From Paenibacillus barengoltzii NBRC 101215 (lineage in GTDB: Bacteria > Bacillota > Bacilli > Paenibacillales > Paenibacillaceae), in NCBI RefSeq assembly GCF_004000745.1, contig NZ_BILV01000002.1, forward strand, positions 62,001 to 126,000: 64,000 bases of DNA, in the 5' to 3' direction. The translations under genes were made by a program, and so were the position numbers. Positions 17,507 to 26,152 of this stretch are shown here, one piece after another. Within the stretch, counting starts at the first letter, position 1, and every line of letters starts with the position of its first letter. The notes below the pieces were generated by a model. It was not told the origin of the DNA, ran no database searches, and saw only the letters and a list, made by a program, of their open reading frames with translations.

Positions 17507-18435
17507 CGGATTTATTGTGCCAAATCGCCGGCGTTTCCTTTAAAAATCCGATTGTGATGGCCTCTGGAACGTTTGGCTTCGGGAAGGAATATGGTGCAAT
17601 TTACGATATCAATCAACTCGGCGGGTTGTCAGGCAAAGGACTGACGCTGCATCCGAAGGCAGGGAACGAAGGCGTTCGCGTAGCTGAGACGGCATCGGGG
17701 ATGTTAAACAGCGTGGGATTGGAGAATCCGGGCATCCACGCTTTCCTGCGTGAAGAATGTCCGAGATGGGAGCAGCTGAACTTGGTTCGGATCGTAAACC
17801 TGGGCGGAAATACAATCGAAGAGTATGTGGAAGGCGCGAGGCTTATCGATGAGGATGAAGCTTGGCGGAGACGAGAAGGCAGAACTGCAGTGGATATGAT
17901 CGAGCTGAACATTTCCTGTCCAAATGTCAAAGCCGGGGGCATGGCGTACGGGATCAAAACGGAGATCGCCCGTCAGGTCGTTCGAGAGGTTCGAGCAGCA
18001 ACGACGCTGCCGCTGATCGTGAAGCTGTCGCCGAATGCCGAGGATATCGTAGGTATGGCGGTGATGTGCCAGGAGGAACAGGCGGATGGCGTCTCGCTGA
18101 TCAATACGTTTTCGGCGATGAAAATCGATATCTCCAAGCGGCGGAGCGTGTTCGATAATCTGTATGCGGGTCTGTCCGGCCCGGCAATTAAGCCAATCGC
18201 ATTGCGGATGGTGCATCAAGTCTGTCAAGCCGTCACCCTGCCGGTGATGGGGATGGGCGGCATCAGCAGCGCAGAGGACGTCATTGAGTTTATTATGGCC
18301 GGCGCAGCCGTTGTTCAGGTGGGGACACATAACTTCGTGCATCTTCGAGCGGGAGAGCAGCTAATCACTGACCTTACGGCCTGGATGAAGGCGGAAGGGG
18401 TTCAGACCTTGGACGAAATCCGCGGAATCCTTTAA
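17503..18435 (+). CDS. pyrD: Dihydroorotate dehydrogenase catalytic subunit, class 1B
   Basis: A 310-residue FMN-dependent TIM barrel that oxidises dihydroorotate to orotate in the cytoplasm. It contains [12 protein letters not shown] with the active-site Cys of class 1 enzymes, [10 protein letters not shown] and the FMN phosphate loop [12 protein letters not shown]. Pairing with pyrK defines class 1B (NAD-linked). It is translationally coupled to pyrK and followed after 38 bases by a small gene and moeA-mobB. An NAD-linked enzyme works without oxygen, which fits the FNR-type site upstream. Confidence 0.95.
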   Translation: MTDLLCQIAGVSFKNPIVMASGTFGFGKEYGAIYDINQLGGLSGKGLTLHPKAGNEGVRVAETASGMLNSVGLENPGIHAFLREECPRWEQLNLVRIVNLGGNTIEEYVEGARLIDEDEAWRRREGRTAVDMIELNISCPNVKAGGMAYGIKTEIARQVVREVRAATTLPLIVKLSPNAEDIVGMAVMCQEEQADGVSLINTFSAMKIDISKRRSVFDNLYAGLSGPAIKPIALRMVHQVCQAVTLPVMGMGGISSAEDVIEFIMAGAAVVQVGTHNFVHLRAGEQLITDLTAWMKAEGVQTLDEIRGIL

Positions 18436-18473
18436 AATAAAGGGCATACTGCAAGTGGAAGGAGCTGCGGAAA

Positions 18474-18818
18474 TTGGCTTTTGAAGATATTAGGCTGGAA
18501 GCGATTCCGGTTGGCCGCGATTTACTGCTGCTAATGACTGGAGGCGTTTCCCATATCGGAGCGGCGTCCACCGCTTATCAAGCAGGGGGAGACATCGAAG
18601 TATTGACCTCTGCCGTACCGGGGCATAAAGAACACACCTTAACCGAGGGCTATGCCCGCCGCGCATCCAAGGCGCTTGGTCGAACTGTTACCGTGGTCAT
18701 GGGAATTCATTACGACAATTTAAGCAAAGAAGAAATTAGGGAGATTGCCAAGAAAACCTCCGAAATGCTGGATCAATATTTACAGGAGCAGCAAGGGAAT
18801 GGAGTGGATCCCCAATGA
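18474..18818 (+). CDS. LpdD-like small protein (prenylated-flavin chaperone-like domain)
   Basis: A 114-residue protein, TTG start with AAGGAG 9 bases before. Conserved-looking blocks are TGGVSHIGAAS, VPGHKEHTLTEGYARR and VMGIHYDNLSKEEIREI. These resemble gallate decarboxylase subunit D (LpdD), associated with UbiD-type prenyl-FMN decarboxylases. No UbiD/UbiX gene is nearby; instead it is placed between pyrKD and moeA, and its stop overlaps the moeA start. The family assignment is from memory of motif pattern and is moderate; the role here is unknown. Confidence 0.5.
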   Translation: MAFEDIRLEAIPVGRDLLLLMTGGVSHIGAASTAYQAGGDIEVLTSAVPGHKEHTLTEGYARRASKALGRTVTVVMGIHYDNLSKEEIREIAKKTSEMLDQYLQEQQGNGVDPQ

Positions 18819-20083
18819 AGACAACGGACCAGGCGAAATTTCGCCGCAAAGCGTTGCCCGTGCCTGAAGCCCAGGCGATCGTTCTGCCGTACGCCAAGGA
18901 GATCGAATCGGAGATAGTTCCCTTGCCGGAGGCGTTAGGTCGAATATTGGCGGAGCCGGTAACTGCGCCTCATGCCTATCCACATTTTCGGCGTTCAGGG
19001 ATGGATGGGTTCGCCATTCTGAGCGAAGATACGATGGGTTGTCATACCGATCATCCGGTCTACTTGGAAGTTGTCGACGAGATTCCTGCTGGCTCTGTTC
19101 CCAACGTCAAATTAAAACCAGGACAAGCCGCCCGAATCATGACCGGGGCGAAAGTACCCGATGAAGCGGACGCCGTGGTAATGTTTGAGATGACTGAGGC
19201 CGTGACTCGGGAAGGTAAGCCTTATATCCAGTTGATTCGTGAAATTGAATCCGGGAAGAACATCACGCCGGTGGGTCTTGAGCTGTCGGAGGACGATGTG
19301 ATTCTTGAGCCTGGCCGCAGGTTGTCCGCTGGTGAACTGTCGGTGCTGGCGACGTTTGGCATTCACCGCGTTCCGGTGAAGAAGCGGCCGCAGGTTGCTG
19401 TCTTCTCCACCGGCTCAGAGCTGCTGCGCATCGATGAACCGCTTCAGGACGGTCGTATCCGTAACAGCAATACCTATATGTTGTATAGTCAAATTATCGA
19501 AGCGGGCGGCGAACCGATACTATTTGAAGCAATCGAGGACGATTTGGCCCAGGCAAAGGCGCAGGTGGAAGCAGCGATCGCCAAGTATGATCTGGTCGTA
19601 ACCACCGGCGGTGTGTCTGTAGGTGATTATGATATCATGGCCGACCTGTTGTCGAGCGACAGCGTGGAGATGTTGTTCAACAAAGTTACGATGCGGCCAG
19701 GCAGCGTCACGTCTGCCGCAGTGAAGGATGGCAAGCTATTGTTCGCTTTGTCTGGCAATCCCGGGGCTTGCTTTGTGGGCTTCGAGCTGTTTGTGCGTCC
19801 GGCAATTGGTCGGATGATGGGGGTCGCGAAGCCGTTTTTACCTGAGTTCACCGCTGAACTCGCCCGTTCTTACACAAAGATCAACAACTTTACCCGGTTC
19901 GTCCGCGGCCGGTTGGAGGTGCGGGAAGGCAGGCTCTTCGCAATTCCAGCGGAGCTGGATGAATCGGGCGTAATGATCACGATCAAGGACAGCGACGTAC
20001 TAATCGTGATTCCTCCTTCTAACACGGAGATGCAGGCAGGCGAGCGGGTGACCGTACTGAAGCTGCCAGGCAGCGATTTCTAA
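18815..20083 (+). CDS. moeA: Molybdopterin molybdenumtransferase
   Basis: A 422-residue MoeA that inserts molybdate into adenylylated molybdopterin to give Moco. N-terminal FRRSGMDGFAI (the S-x-M-D-G-[FY]-A motif), then the MogA-like domain with FSTGSELL, DGRIRNSNTYML, TTGGVSVGDYDIM and LSGNPGACFVGFELFVRP, and a C-terminal beta-barrel domain. ATG overlaps the stop of the LpdD-like gene. mobB follows. Molybdoenzymes such as nitrate reductase are not in the window. Confidence 0.96.
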   Translation: MKTTDQAKFRRKALPVPEAQAIVLPYAKEIESEIVPLPEALGRILAEPVTAPHAYPHFRRSGMDGFAILSEDTMGCHTDHPVYLEVVDEIPAGSVPNVKLKPGQAARIMTGAKVPDEADAVVMFEMTEAVTREGKPYIQLIREIESGKNITPVGLELSEDDVILEPGRRLSAGELSVLATFGIHRVPVKKRPQVAVFSTGSELLRIDEPLQDGRIRNSNTYMLYSQIIEAGGEPILFEAIEDDLAQAKAQVEAAIAKYDLVVTTGGVSVGDYDIMADLLSSDSVEMLFNKVTMRPGSVTSAAVKDGKLLFALSGNPGACFVGFELFVRPAIGRMMGVAKPFLPEFTAELARSYTKINNFTRFVRGRLEVREGRLFAIPAELDESGVMITIKDSDVLIVIPPSNTEMQAGERVTVLKLPGSDF

Positions 20084-20122
20084 TGGAATGTGTTCATAGG
20101 AAGGACGAGGGAGGAAACGGGC

Positions 20123-20611
20123 GTGGCACCGGTAGTACAAATCGTCGGTTATAAAAACAGCGGAAAAACAACGCTTATCACCCGGTTGGTGAAGATATTT
20201 AATGATATGAATCTTCGCGTAGCTGTCATCAAACATGACCTGCACGGTTTCGAGGCCGATCGAGAGGGAACGGATTCGTTTCGTTTCCGAGCGGCAGGAG
20301 CAGCGGCGGCGGCGATTACTTCGCCATGGCGAACGGCCGTGTTCGAGGAGCAGGAAACACCGCTTGTTCAGCTGATTGAGCATTTTGCTCAATATGATTT
20401 GATTCTGGTTGAAGGATTTAAGCGGGAAAGGTATCCGAAAATGGTCTTGTTGCGCTCCACAGAGGATGAGCCGTTGATCGAGGAACTGCAGCAAGTCATC
20501 GCTGTTGTTCAGAAGGAGGCGGACTTCTCCGCCAACTCGTCGGGGCCCCGGCGGTTTCAGCGGGATGAGATCGAGCAAATGGCAGGGTACATCCGACATA
20601 ACTGGATGTAG
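20123..20611 (+). CDS. mobB: Molybdopterin-guanine dinucleotide biosynthesis adaptor protein
   Basis: A 162-residue GTP-binding protein assisting MGD cofactor formation. P-loop VGYKNSGKTTL at the N-terminus, KHDLHGFEADREGTDSFR, then ILVEGFKRERYPK, the usual MobB pattern. GTG at 20123 is chosen because GGAGG lies about 8 bases before it; the frame extends to 20090 but with no ribosome site. Last gene of the pyrK-mobB operon, followed by a strong terminator. Confidence 0.93.
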   Translation: MAPVVQIVGYKNSGKTTLITRLVKIFNDMNLRVAVIKHDLHGFEADREGTDSFRFRAAGAAAAAITSPWRTAVFEEQETPLVQLIEHFAQYDLILVEGFKRERYPKMVLLRSTEDEPLIEELQQVIAVVQKEADFSANSSGPRRFQRDEIEQMAGYIRHNWM

Positions 20612-20621
20612 GCGGAGCGAC

Positions 20622-20660
20622 AAAAGGACTTCCCTTCGTTGAGAAGGGAAGTTCTTTTGT
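20622..20660. terminator. Bidirectional terminator after mobB
   Basis: 16-bp stem AAAAGGACTTCCCTTC / GAAGGGAAGTTCTTTT with a five-base loop. It separates mobB from the convergent recombinase gene. Confidence 0.9.
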
Positions 20661-20673
20661 TATATACCTAATG

Positions 20674-21756
20674 CTATCCGCTGACCCGGCGCTCAATCGC
20701 CTCGGACATCGTCTTATCCGTCAGATGGGCATACACCTCGGTCGTTTCAGTCGAGGCGTGACCGAGTTGCTCTTTGGTCTTGTAGATATCATTTTGCAAA
20801 TAATAGTCGGTGGCGAAGGAATGCCGCAGCTTATGCACCGTCAGGTACGGCTTGCCGAAACGTTTTGCGTACTTGATGATCATCGCTTGGATCGCGCGTT
20901 TCGTCATCCGTTTGCCTTCTTTCTGTCCATTGGGGATGGCTACGAACAGGGCTTTCTCCCGCTTGGGTGTACGGTATCGTGATGTACGAAGCGTCAGATA
21001 GGCGGCTATATCGTCTCTGCATTGCTCTCGGAAGTACACCGGCGTTTTGAACGACTCGTCATTGTTACCTTTCCGGTATACATAAACCAGCTTATTCGCC
21101 AGATCCAAATCATCGATGTTCAGGTTAACGACCTCAGAGACGCGTAATCCGGAGTTCAGAATCAAGCTGGCGATGCAGGCGTCGCGTTCTTTGTTCTGCT
21201 CATACGCATAAAGCGCCTGTTTATTATCTGCTACATCCCGCCCATATCCTTCGGCGATGTAGGCAATAAATTCGGTTAACTCGTCTTCTTCCAAAATTTT
21301 GCCTTTAAGTTTAGCCGCGGTATCCTTCGGTTTATGGATCCGTTTAATCTCTACCTTCGCCATAATGTTTCGTTTTAACAACGGGTAGAAGTTCTCGTCT
21401 TCGGCAATTTGGCTGAGATAGTGGAATAACGAGCGTAAGGAAGACATTTTTCGCGATACCGTAATTTTGGAGTTCGTGCTTTCGGTTCGTGTGGTTAAGT
21501 AAAGACGATAACCCACAATGCTCTCCATATGCAGAATCTCCAGGTCGTGAAGGGTCACCTGGTCGTTCGTCTGCGCGGCAGTTAAGCCTTCGGCTCGAAG
21601 CCAGCTGAAGAACTGTTCGTAATCCCGTACATACTCTAAAAGTGTAGAAGGGGAGAGATCCGGCAGCTTATAATCGATGAACTGCTGCACGAACCAGGGC
21701 ATGGATACGACCTTCTCATCCAATTTCTTGCGGTCGATCGCTTTTTGAATTTGCAT
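20674..21756 (-). CDS. xerS: XerS-like tyrosine recombinase, copy 1
   Basis: A 360-residue phage-integrase-family recombinase. An N-terminal SAM-like core-binding domain (MPWFVQQFIDYKLPDLSPSTL) resembles streptococcal XerS. The catalytic domain has Arg in NSGLRVSEVV, Lys in VYRKGN, His-x-x-Arg in HKLRHSFAT, His in LGHAST and the nucleophile Tyr in VYAHLT. It is only 24 bases downstream of the methyltransferase-like gene on the same strand. A paralogue with the same architecture lies at 58343. No phage or element gene surrounds it, and no dif-like site was recognised. Could serve chromosome dimer resolution or element excision. Confidence 0.85.
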   Translation of the reverse strand: MQIQKAIDRKKLDEKVVSMPWFVQQFIDYKLPDLSPSTLLEYVRDYEQFFSWLRAEGLTAAQTNDQVTLHDLEILHMESIVGYRLYLTTRTESTNSKITVSRKMSSLRSLFHYLSQIAEDENFYPLLKRNIMAKVEIKRIHKPKDTAAKLKGKILEEDELTEFIAYIAEGYGRDVADNKQALYAYEQNKERDACIASLILNSGLRVSEVVNLNIDDLDLANKLVYVYRKGNNDESFKTPVYFREQCRDDIAAYLTLRTSRYRTPKREKALFVAIPNGQKEGKRMTKRAIQAMIIKYAKRFGKPYLTVHKLRHSFATDYYLQNDIYKTKEQLGHASTETTEVYAHLTDKTMSEAIERRVSG

Positions 21757-21780
21757 AGAGGCACCTCCTGATTGGCTGAC

Positions 21781-22449
21781 TTAGCAGTGAGATCCACGGA
21801 CATAGAAAATATAATCGGGCTCCCCGTGGGTTTGCGGTACCTCACGGATCTCTACGTCTCCGAACGCCTCCTTGAGCCGAAGGGCGAAATCCGGGGAAGG
21901 GGTAGCACTCCAGAAGGAGAGGCAGCCGCCGGGACGCAGCCGGCTTTGCAGCGCCGCCAGACCGGCTTCATCGTATAATGAAGCGTTGTCGTCAAACACT
22001 TTCCAATCCGGACCGTTGTCAATGTCCAGACAGATCAGATCAAAGGTCTCCATCGTTTCTCGAATCCAGGCGACCAGATCTGCATGAATCAACCGTGTTC
22101 TCGGATGCGTTAAGGCACGATCGTTCACATGCGCCAACACGGCCTGGTTCCATTCTATTACCTTGTCTTCAATCTCCACTACGGTTGCTTCCTTTACGCG
22201 CGGATCGAGAAGGGCTTCCTGCAGCGAGAATCCAACCCCTAAGCCGCCGATCAGCACCTTCTCGGGGGAGGGCACGAGTTCTAACGCGCGGCGGACCAGC
22301 AAGCGCTCAGACTCACCGTTATACGTCGCCATCAGAAAGGTGCCGTTGCTGATAATCTCGAACTCCTCGCCGCGACGTTGGAGTTGAATTTCCCCACGGG
22401 GGGATTGGGCACGTTCGATGATTTCAACAGGCAAATCGATATGATTCAT
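21781..22449 (-). CDS. Spermidine-synthase-like methyltransferase-fold protein
   Basis: A 222-residue Rossmann protein. The nucleotide loop is VLIGGLGVGFSLQEALLD, followed by the acidic VVEIEDKVIEWN and the motif CLDIDNGPDW in the place of the spermidine synthase gate-keeper region. It resembles the spermine/spermidine synthase superfamily, but the length is short and the N-terminal beta-strand domain is reduced. It may be a methyltransferase rather than an aminopropyltransferase. ATG has GGAGG upstream. It appears co-transcribed with the XerS-like gene. Confidence 0.7.
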   Translation of the reverse strand: MNHIDLPVEIIERAQSPRGEIQLQRRGEEFEIISNGTFLMATYNGESERLLVRRALELVPSPEKVLIGGLGVGFSLQEALLDPRVKEATVVEIEDKVIEWNQAVLAHVNDRALTHPRTRLIHADLVAWIRETMETFDLICLDIDNGPDWKVFDDNASLYDEAGLAALQSRLRPGGCLSFWSATPSPDFALRLKEAFGDVEIREVPQTHGEPDYIFYVRGSHC

Positions 22450-22504
22450 CAGAGCAACCTCCTATAAGTTGACGCAAGAAATATTATGTTAACTATATGC
22501 CGCG

Positions 22505-22942
22505 CTATTCCGATTTTAATTTCATCAGTTCGTGATTAAATTTTTGCAACAAAGCAGCAAACGACACGGTGTCTTCCGAAGGCCAGTCTTCAAGCAGTTC
22601 TTGAATCCGCGCTAACCGGTTGGCCTTGTAAGTTGTAAACTCCTTCAGGCCGAGCTCCGTGATCTCCATGAAGAAGGCGCGACGATCCGCTGGATCCGGG
22701 ATTCGTCGGACATAGCCTTTATGTTCCAAAGCCGCTGCTTGGCGGCTGACGGTTGAGATGTCTAATTGAAATTCTTCGGCCAAAGCTTTGACACCTACCG
22801 CACCTTGATCATGGATCCGATGTAGTAACAGATATGCGGCACGGTCTAAATTCCCGTTTTTGCGGGAAGCCGTTACAGTGGTCATCCGTCGATAAAGGAT
22901 GGCGAGTTCCAGTTCGATTGCTTCTAGTGATTTGTCATCCAT
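22505..22942 (-). CDS. MarR-family transcriptional regulator
   Basis: A 145-residue winged-helix regulator. Recognition region: VKALAEEFQLDISTVSRQAAALEHKGYVRRIPDPADRRAFF, with the D-x-R-x wing typical of MarR. ATG follows a GAGG site. It is divergent from the CBS protein and the YfmO-like exporter, and a 19-base palindrome sits on the -10 of that unit. The simplest model is repression of the exporter, relieved by a small phenolic or drug-like ligand; the ligand is unknown. Confidence 0.88.
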   Translation of the reverse strand: MDDKSLEAIELELAILYRRMTTVTASRKNGNLDRAAYLLLHRIHDQGAVGVKALAEEFQLDISTVSRQAAALEHKGYVRRIPDPADRRAFFMEITELGLKEFTTYKANRLARIQELLEDWPSEDTVSFAALLQKFNHELMKLKSE

Positions 22943-23055
22943 AATTTTAAATACCTCACAGCCAGATAGGATATTTTTATCGTATCATAGAATGGAGAGG
23001 AAATTAAATGAATGCGGGCTGCCTGAACAGAAAGCGCTTTTATGCATTCAAGCAA

Positions 23056-23083
23056 TTGACAACAATTTATATAGTTGTATAAT
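23056..23083 (+). promoter_or_regulatory. SigA promoter of the CBS-exporter unit
   Basis: -35 TTGACA (23056-23061), 16-base spacer, -10 TATAAT (23078-23083), both perfect consensus. The start would be near 23090, 17 bases before the CBS gene. Confidence 0.85.
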
Positions 23084-23090
23084 ACAATTA
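23072..23090. promoter_or_regulatory. Probable MarR operator over the -10
   Basis: TAGTTGTAT-A-ATACAATTA is a 9-1-9 inverted repeat with one mismatch. It spans the -10 element and start site, so binding would block transcription. A marR gene lies divergently next to it; the link is inferred. Confidence 0.65.
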
Positions 23091-23106
23091 CATGAGGGGG
23101 ATAACC

Positions 23107-23562
23107 ATGCAAGCGCATGAGATCATGATCAAACACGTTTACAAAGTCAAAGAGACCGATACGGTACGTTCTGTGATTGAACGATTCATGGAATACCGGA
23201 TCAGTGGACTTCCGATCGTTAATGAACGCAATGAGATCGTGTCCTACATTAGTGATGGCGATATTATGCGTTACATCGGTAAACATCGCGACGTTGTGGT
23301 AGATTCAATTTATTACGTTGCTGTGTTTAAAGGAGACCATGAAGATTTTGAACAGCGTGTACGGCGCCTGCTTGATCTCAACGTCATGGAAATCGGGAAG
23401 AAGAAAGTTTACACCGTGCCGTGGGATGAGGAAATTGAGAACATTGCGGCGATCTTAGGGAAGAAACAGATTAAGAAGCTCCCGGTCGAACGCAACGGAG
23501 TGCTTGTTGGAATTATCAGTCGGGGAGATGTGATCAGGCATTCCTTTAAATCATTTTTATAA
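23107..23562 (+). CDS. Tandem CBS-domain protein
   Basis: A 151-residue protein made of two CBS motifs. First: MIKHVYKVKETDTVRSVIERFMEYRISGLPIVNE with SDGDIMRYI. Second: VYTVPWDEEIENIAAILGKKQIKKLPV with GIISRGDVIR. Such stand-alone pairs usually bind adenosine nucleotides and dimerise. ATG at 23107 has GAGGGGG 6 bases before it. It lies 18 bases upstream of the exporter gene and shares its promoter, an uncommon pairing. Function here is unknown. Confidence 0.88.
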   Translation: MQAHEIMIKHVYKVKETDTVRSVIERFMEYRISGLPIVNERNEIVSYISDGDIMRYIGKHRDVVVDSIYYVAVFKGDHEDFEQRVRRLLDLNVMEIGKKKVYTVPWDEEIENIAAILGKKQIKKLPVERNGVLVGIISRGDVIRHSFKSFL

Positions 23563-23580
23563 CCCGGGAAAGGAGTCTTT

Positions 23581-24822
23581 ATGTCATCATCAAACACCAT
23601 TCAGTACGCAGAAACGAAGGAGCGTTTAGAACTCGAGCAGGCGAGTCTTATCAAACAACCCAAGGCCGTTTGGGCTGTTTTTTTTGCCGCGATCATCGCT
23701 TTTATGGGCATCGGATTGGTTGATCCGATCCTGCCGGCGATCGCGAACAGTTTGAACGCAACCCCCAGCGAGGTGACGTTACTGTTCACCAGCTATAATG
23801 CTGTCATGGCAGTCGCAATGTTAATTACAGGCACACTTTCTTCACGCATTGGCATGAAATGGACCTTGCTTTCTGGCATCATTTTGATCGCGGTCTTCTC
23901 CGCGCTTGGCGGATTAGCTGGTAATGTCTGGACAATCATCGGATTGCGCGGCGGCTGGGGACTTGGAAACGCCTTGTTTGTCGCTACCGCCTTGTCGGCC
24001 ATCGTCACATTATCCGGCAGCGGGACGGCCAGAGCGGTCATTTTGTACGAAGCTGCAGTAGGTCTCGGCATCTCGGTTGGCCCGCTCGTTGGCGGTTGGC
24101 TCGGTGCGGTGTCGTGGCGCGGACCGTTTCTTGGGGTCGCCTCGCTGATGGTGATCGCCTTCATTGGACTTAGCACCCTCATGCCTAATTCGTCCGCAAG
24201 TACCGGCTCAAAGGCATCTCGTACTTCATTGGCGGCTCCGTTTCTGGCCATGCGTCATCGTTCGCTAGTGGTGTTCGGATTAACTGCTTGCTTCTATAAC
24301 ATCGGTTTCTTTACGCTGATGGCTTATGCTCCCTTCGTGATGGGGCTGGATGAACATGGACTAGGTTATGTGTTCTTGGCGTGGGGGATTTTGTTGGCGA
24401 TCACCTCCGTATTTACTGCACCAAAGCTGCAGGAGAAGTTTGGTACGGTAAAATCGATGGCAGTGATGCTGTTCCTCTACACACTGATGATGCTTGTAAT
24501 GGGCATTTGGACAAACCACCAATGGGTGATTATCATAGCTGTCATTGCCGCCGGGGCAGTGCTGGGGAATAACAATACACTGATCACAACAGCCGTTATG
24601 AACGCGGCACCTGTTGAGCGTTCCACAGCATCGGCTGCCTACAGCTTCCTGCGTTTTCTGGGCGGAGCGGTCGCACCGTTTATGGCAGGCAAACTGGCCG
24701 AGTGGTTTAATCCACATGTCCCGTTCCTCGTTGGCGCAGGTTTCGTCCTGTTGTCGGTAATTTTTATTGCCCTAAACCATAAGCATGTGAAACATGTTGA
24801 TGAGCTGAAGGCGGGGCATTGA
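23581..24822 (+). CDS. MFS drug/metabolite exporter, YfmO-like
   Basis: A 413-residue 12-helix MFS transporter. The N-terminal part (KQPKAVWAVFFAAIIAFMGI, then GLVDPILPAIANSLNA) closely resembles B. subtilis YfmO, a copper-related/multidrug efflux protein. Loop 2-3 motif SRIGMKWTLLSG and helix 5 motif YEAAVGLGISVGPLVGGWLG (antiporter motif C: G-x-x-x-G-P-x-x-G-G) indicate a proton-coupled exporter. In B. subtilis yfmO is paired with a MerR regulator; here a divergent MarR gene probably controls it. Confidence 0.85.
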   Translation: MSSSNTIQYAETKERLELEQASLIKQPKAVWAVFFAAIIAFMGIGLVDPILPAIANSLNATPSEVTLLFTSYNAVMAVAMLITGTLSSRIGMKWTLLSGIILIAVFSALGGLAGNVWTIIGLRGGWGLGNALFVATALSAIVTLSGSGTARAVILYEAAVGLGISVGPLVGGWLGAVSWRGPFLGVASLMVIAFIGLSTLMPNSSASTGSKASRTSLAAPFLAMRHRSLVVFGLTACFYNIGFFTLMAYAPFVMGLDEHGLGYVFLAWGILLAITSVFTAPKLQEKFGTVKSMAVMLFLYTLMMLVMGIWTNHQWVIIIAVIAAGAVLGNNNTLITTAVMNAAPVERSTASAAYSFLRFLGGAVAPFMAGKLAEWFNPHVPFLVGAGFVLLSVIFIALNHKHVKHVDELKAGH

Positions 24823-24921
24823 TCCAGCGACAGAATATGCGAAGCAGACCGGTGCAGAGATCAGCCAGCTTATAAATTAACCTAATGAATTATAATGATT
24901 AACGAGATGAAATAAATGCAA

Positions 24922-24966
24922 AAAAGAACGTCTGGGACCGCAAATAAGCAGTCCGGACGTTCTTTG
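24922..24966. terminator. Bidirectional terminator between the exporter and ldh
   Basis: AAAGAACGTC..GGGAC pairs with GTCC-GGACGTTCTTT across an 13-base loop. It serves the convergent exporter and ldh genes. Confidence 0.8.
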
Positions 24967-24984
24967 CATTTTATGCGGGGAGGA

Positions 24985-25911
24985 TCACAGATTCAGCTTG
25001 GCGATTTCCGCCTTCAACTTATTTGCCGAAGCATGGAACCGAGTTAACTCTTCATTGTCCAGATTCAAATCCAGTACTTCGCGGACGCCGGAGCGGTCAA
25101 CGATGCTCGGTACCCCAAGGTATACATCGGAGACACCGTTATAATCCGTCAGCAATGTCGAGACGTTCAGAACGGAGCCTTCGTTCTGCAATATCGAGAC
25201 GATGATGCGGTCTAACGCCAGCGCAATCGCGTAGTATGTAGCCCCTTTGGCGTTGATGATCTCGTATGCAGCGTTTTTCGTATTATTGAAGATTTCTTCA
25301 CGATCTTCATCAGAGAATTCCAAGCCGATGCCGGCGACATTCGCCAAGCTCCAGAGCGGAACCTCGGAATCCCCGTGTTCGCCGATGATATGAGCATGAA
25401 TGCTGCGTGGGTTAATTTTCTTGTTCTGTCCGATGAGGTAACGGAAACGCGCGCTGTCCAGCAGGGTACCGGAACCGATGACACGGTTGGACGGGAATCC
25501 GCTTTTCTTCAATGTAACGTAGGACAGAATGTCGACGGGGTTCGTTGCTACGAGAATGATGCCGTGATTATTGTATTTCACAATATTCTGAATGATGCTG
25601 TCGAAAATAACGGCATTTCGTTTGAGCAAATCGATCCGCGTCTCGCCTGGACGTTGAGAAGCGCCTGCGGCGATAACAATGACATCAGCCTCCGCACAAT
25701 CGCTGTAATCTCCAGCCCATAGCTTTACACCACCAGTGAAGGGAAGACCATGGTTCATGTCCAGGGCTTCGCCCAGTGCCTTCTCCTTATTGGCGTCGAT
25801 CAAGACTAACTCGGACACCCGTTCTCTTAAGAGCAACGTATAAGCGGTAGTTGCACCAACTGCTCCGGTGCCGATAATGACAACCCGGCTGGAACTCATC
25901 TTGTTTTTCAT
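24985..25911 (-). CDS. ldh: L-lactate dehydrogenase
   Basis: A 308-residue NAD-dependent enzyme reducing pyruvate to lactate. Rossmann motif VVIIGTGAVGATTAY, the NAD-ribose Asp in VLIDANKEKALGEA, the substrate loop GASQRPGETRIDLLKRN (Gln-Arg and the second Arg), NPVDILSYV and the catalytic His in GEHGDSEVPLW. The Q before RPGE marks lactate, not malate, specificity. ATG at 25911 is preferred since GAGGAG lies 9 bases before it. No clear Rex box was found upstream. Confidence 0.94.
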   Translation of the reverse strand: MKNKMSSSRVVIIGTGAVGATTAYTLLLRERVSELVLIDANKEKALGEALDMNHGLPFTGGVKLWAGDYSDCAEADVIVIAAGASQRPGETRIDLLKRNAVIFDSIIQNIVKYNNHGIILVATNPVDILSYVTLKKSGFPSNRVIGSGTLLDSARFRYLIGQNKKINPRSIHAHIIGEHGDSEVPLWSLANVAGIGLEFSDEDREEIFNNTKNAAYEIINAKGATYYAIALALDRIIVSILQNEGSVLNVSTLLTDYNGVSDVYLGVPSIVDRSGVREVLDLNLDNEELTRFHASANKLKAEIAKLNL

Positions 25912-26152
25912 GTTTTTCATCTCCTCGTCGTGTTCTCCATGCTTTAGCTTGCACCGTTGGTGGGTTTCTTAACCTTCAGGATGCAAGCACTTCAGGGCGC
26001 TTCGTTTCATCATAGAATGAAAGCGCGTTATGTATTTGGGTTACAACCATTGTACCCGAAGAAAGTTCTAAATTTAAAGTAAAATCTGGAATGTTCGCAT
26101 TTTAAATAATAAAATAAGCACAATCATTTTCTAAATTAAGGTGGGACTTCAA

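Noticed and set aside
25912-26152. Possible cre or Rex site before ldh
   Set aside because: TGAAAGCGCGTTAT near 26019 misses the last conserved positions of cre, and no TTGTGA-type Rex box is present.
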